Origin: Ruminiclostridium sp.
GTDB taxonomy: Bacteria > Bacillota > Clostridia > Oscillospirales > Ruminococcaceae
Assembly: GCA_017942025.1 (NCBI GenBank)
Contig: JAGAVH010000072.1
Span: 1-63,724, forward strand
Reading direction: 5' to 3'
DNA: 63,724 nucleotides
Shown: positions 63,014-63,724 of the stretch, piece by piece
Layout: each line of letters begins with the position of its first letter
Position numbering within the stretch: position 1 is the first letter of the stretch
Notes under the pieces: generated by a model
Databases searched by the model: none
Seen by the model: only the letters and a program-made list of their open reading frames with translations
What the model was told of the DNA's origin: nothing
Translations under genes and position numbers: made by a program

Positions 63014-63724
63014 TTATGCCTTTGGAGTAACATTTACCGCATTTGAATAGATTACTGTTCCATCTGTCATTGTGACCTTGATAAGATAGGTATATTCAAA
63101 ATTGTTGGTAAGTCCCTTTACTACAGCGGATGTTCCGCTTATGTTGGCAATAAGGCTGTACTCCCCTGCCTTGTAGCGGATAATCTGATAGTAGCTTGCG
63201 CCCTCTACCGCTGTCCAGCTGAGTGTTGCCTGCTTATCGCCTGCGATTGCTGAAAGTACGGGCTTTGCTGTTTCTCCCTTAGGAGTAACGTAGATTGCAG
63301 TTGAAAGGGAGAATCTGCCGTCTTCTGCTACCGCCTTGATAAGGTAGGTATATTCGAAGTCGTTTGTAAGTCCCTTTACTACGGCGGATGTACTCTTTAT
63401 AGTAGCAACAACGGAATATGCACCCTTATTGTATCGGATAATCTGATAGTAGCTTGCACCCTCTACCGCTGTCCAGCTGAGTGTCACCTGCTTGTCGCCT
63501 GCGATTGCTGAAAGTACGGGCTTTGCCACTTCTGCCACAGGAGTAACATTTACCGCATTTGAATAGATTACTGTTCCATCTGTCATTGTGACCTTGATAA
63601 GATATGTATATTCAAAATTGTTGGTAAGTCCCTTTACTACAGCGGATGTTCCGCTTATGTTGGCAATAAGGCTGTACTCCCCTGCCTTGTAGCGGATAAT
63701 CTGATAGTAGCTTGCGCCCTCTAC
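63014..63724 (-). CDS. fibronectin type III repeat protein, 3' part, cut by the window
   Basis: The last 236 residues of a larger protein whose start lies beyond the right edge. About 2.5 fibronectin-III-like domains of 86 residues are seen, each with KPVLSAIAGDKQ, TLSWTAVEGASYYQIIRY, a strand pair, TSAVVKGLTN and FEYTYLIK. Adjacent domains differ, alternating A and B. The open frame continues to 63724 without a start. Such repeats link catalytic or binding modules on secreted surface proteins of Clostridia. No anchor or dockerin follows the last domain. Confidence 0.88.
   Translation of the reverse strand, partial: VEGASYYQIIRYKAGEYSLIANISGTSAVVKGLTNNFEYTYLIKVTMTDGTVIYSNAVNVTPVAEVAKPVLSAIAGDKQVTLSWTAVEGASYYQIIRYNKGAYSVVATIKSTSAVVKGLTNDFEYTYLIKAVAEDGRFSLSTAIYVTPKGETAKPVLSAIAGDKQATLSWTAVEGASYYQIIRYKAGEYSLIANISGTSAVVKGLTNNFEYTYLIKVTMTDGTVIYSNAVNVTPKA
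63027..63724. repeat. 516-bp tandem repeat within the FN3 gene
   Basis: Positions 63027-63208 and 63543-63724 agree at all but one position over 182 bp. The period of 516 bp is twice the 258-bp domain unit, so pairs of domains have been duplicated recently. Confidence 0.85.

Overview
The window looks like a chromosomal segment of a low-GC, spore-forming anaerobic Firmicute, most likely a Clostridia member close to the Ruminococcus / [Eubacterium] siraeum group. This is inferred from gene content: an oxygen-sensitive class III ribonucleotide reductase, the sporulation genes sigK, yunB and a ylmC/ymxH homologue, a CotH-type lipoprotein, a NifS/NifU pair without other isc genes, and near-consensus sigma-A promoters (TTGACA, 17 bp, TATAAT) before many genes. 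No plasmid, phage or CRISPR signature was seen.

Layout. 1-583: gene-free DNA made of short hairpin modules. 584-3866: a ribbon-helix-helix-like protein and clpB. 3983-6532: small membrane proteins and a lipoprotein of unknown function. 6648-7609: a divergent tRNA-Gln / tRNA-Ser pair flanked on both sides by arrays of micro-hairpins, followed by five helically phased direct repeats before an unknown gene. 8451-12390: a small monooxygenase, an unknown protein, an NrdG-like activase and nrdD with two NrdR boxes. 12892-14256: trxB and an acetyltransferase. 14395-20940 (minus): tsf, rpsB, ylmC-like, ruvX, NUDIX, TSCPD, malic enzyme, PHP phosphoesterase and a YesL-like membrane protein. 21293-23339: dusB and a BtuF-like lipoprotein. 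23493-32869: one long operon alaS-hit-comEC-holA-toprim-MBOAT-DHHW. 32870-33399: a second repeat-rich gap. 33400-39535 (minus): a CotH lipoprotein, HD-GYP, MATE and LacI genes. 39865-43438: LacI, tatD, a CBS/CorC protein and sigK. 43506-53496 (minus): a ten-gene run from a DUF951 protein and prfA through sua5, coaE, a lytic transglycosylase, M18 peptidase, yunB and ligA to leuA and a flavin reductase. 53649-58350: a small unknown gene, a phosphoesterase, a DUF4230 pair and a diguanylate cyclase. 58522-60177: nifS and nifU. 60556 to the end: an XRE regulator, a purine permease and the 3' part of a fibronectin-III repeat protein cut by the window edge.

The most unusual signal is a non-coding element present twice, in opposite orientations, at 12428-12763 and 60206-60447. 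Each copy starts CAG and ends CTG, has imperfect terminal inverted repeats, and is flanked by perfect direct repeats of 28 bp and 24 bp. In both cases the flanking repeat is the whole stem-loop of the host gene's intrinsic terminator (nrdD and nifU), and the insertion separates one copy of that stem-loop from its T-tract. Two internal stems carry compensatory base changes between the copies, so structure is conserved. This fits a MITE-like element whose integration target is a terminator hairpin.

Also notable are the hairpin arrays abutting the tRNA terminators, the AATCGTT repeats spaced 18-21 bp up to a -35 box, a second dispersed repeat family shared by 247-382 and 33090-33216, and a folded intergenic RNA at 54838-54941. 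All homology statements rest on recognised motifs, not on searches.
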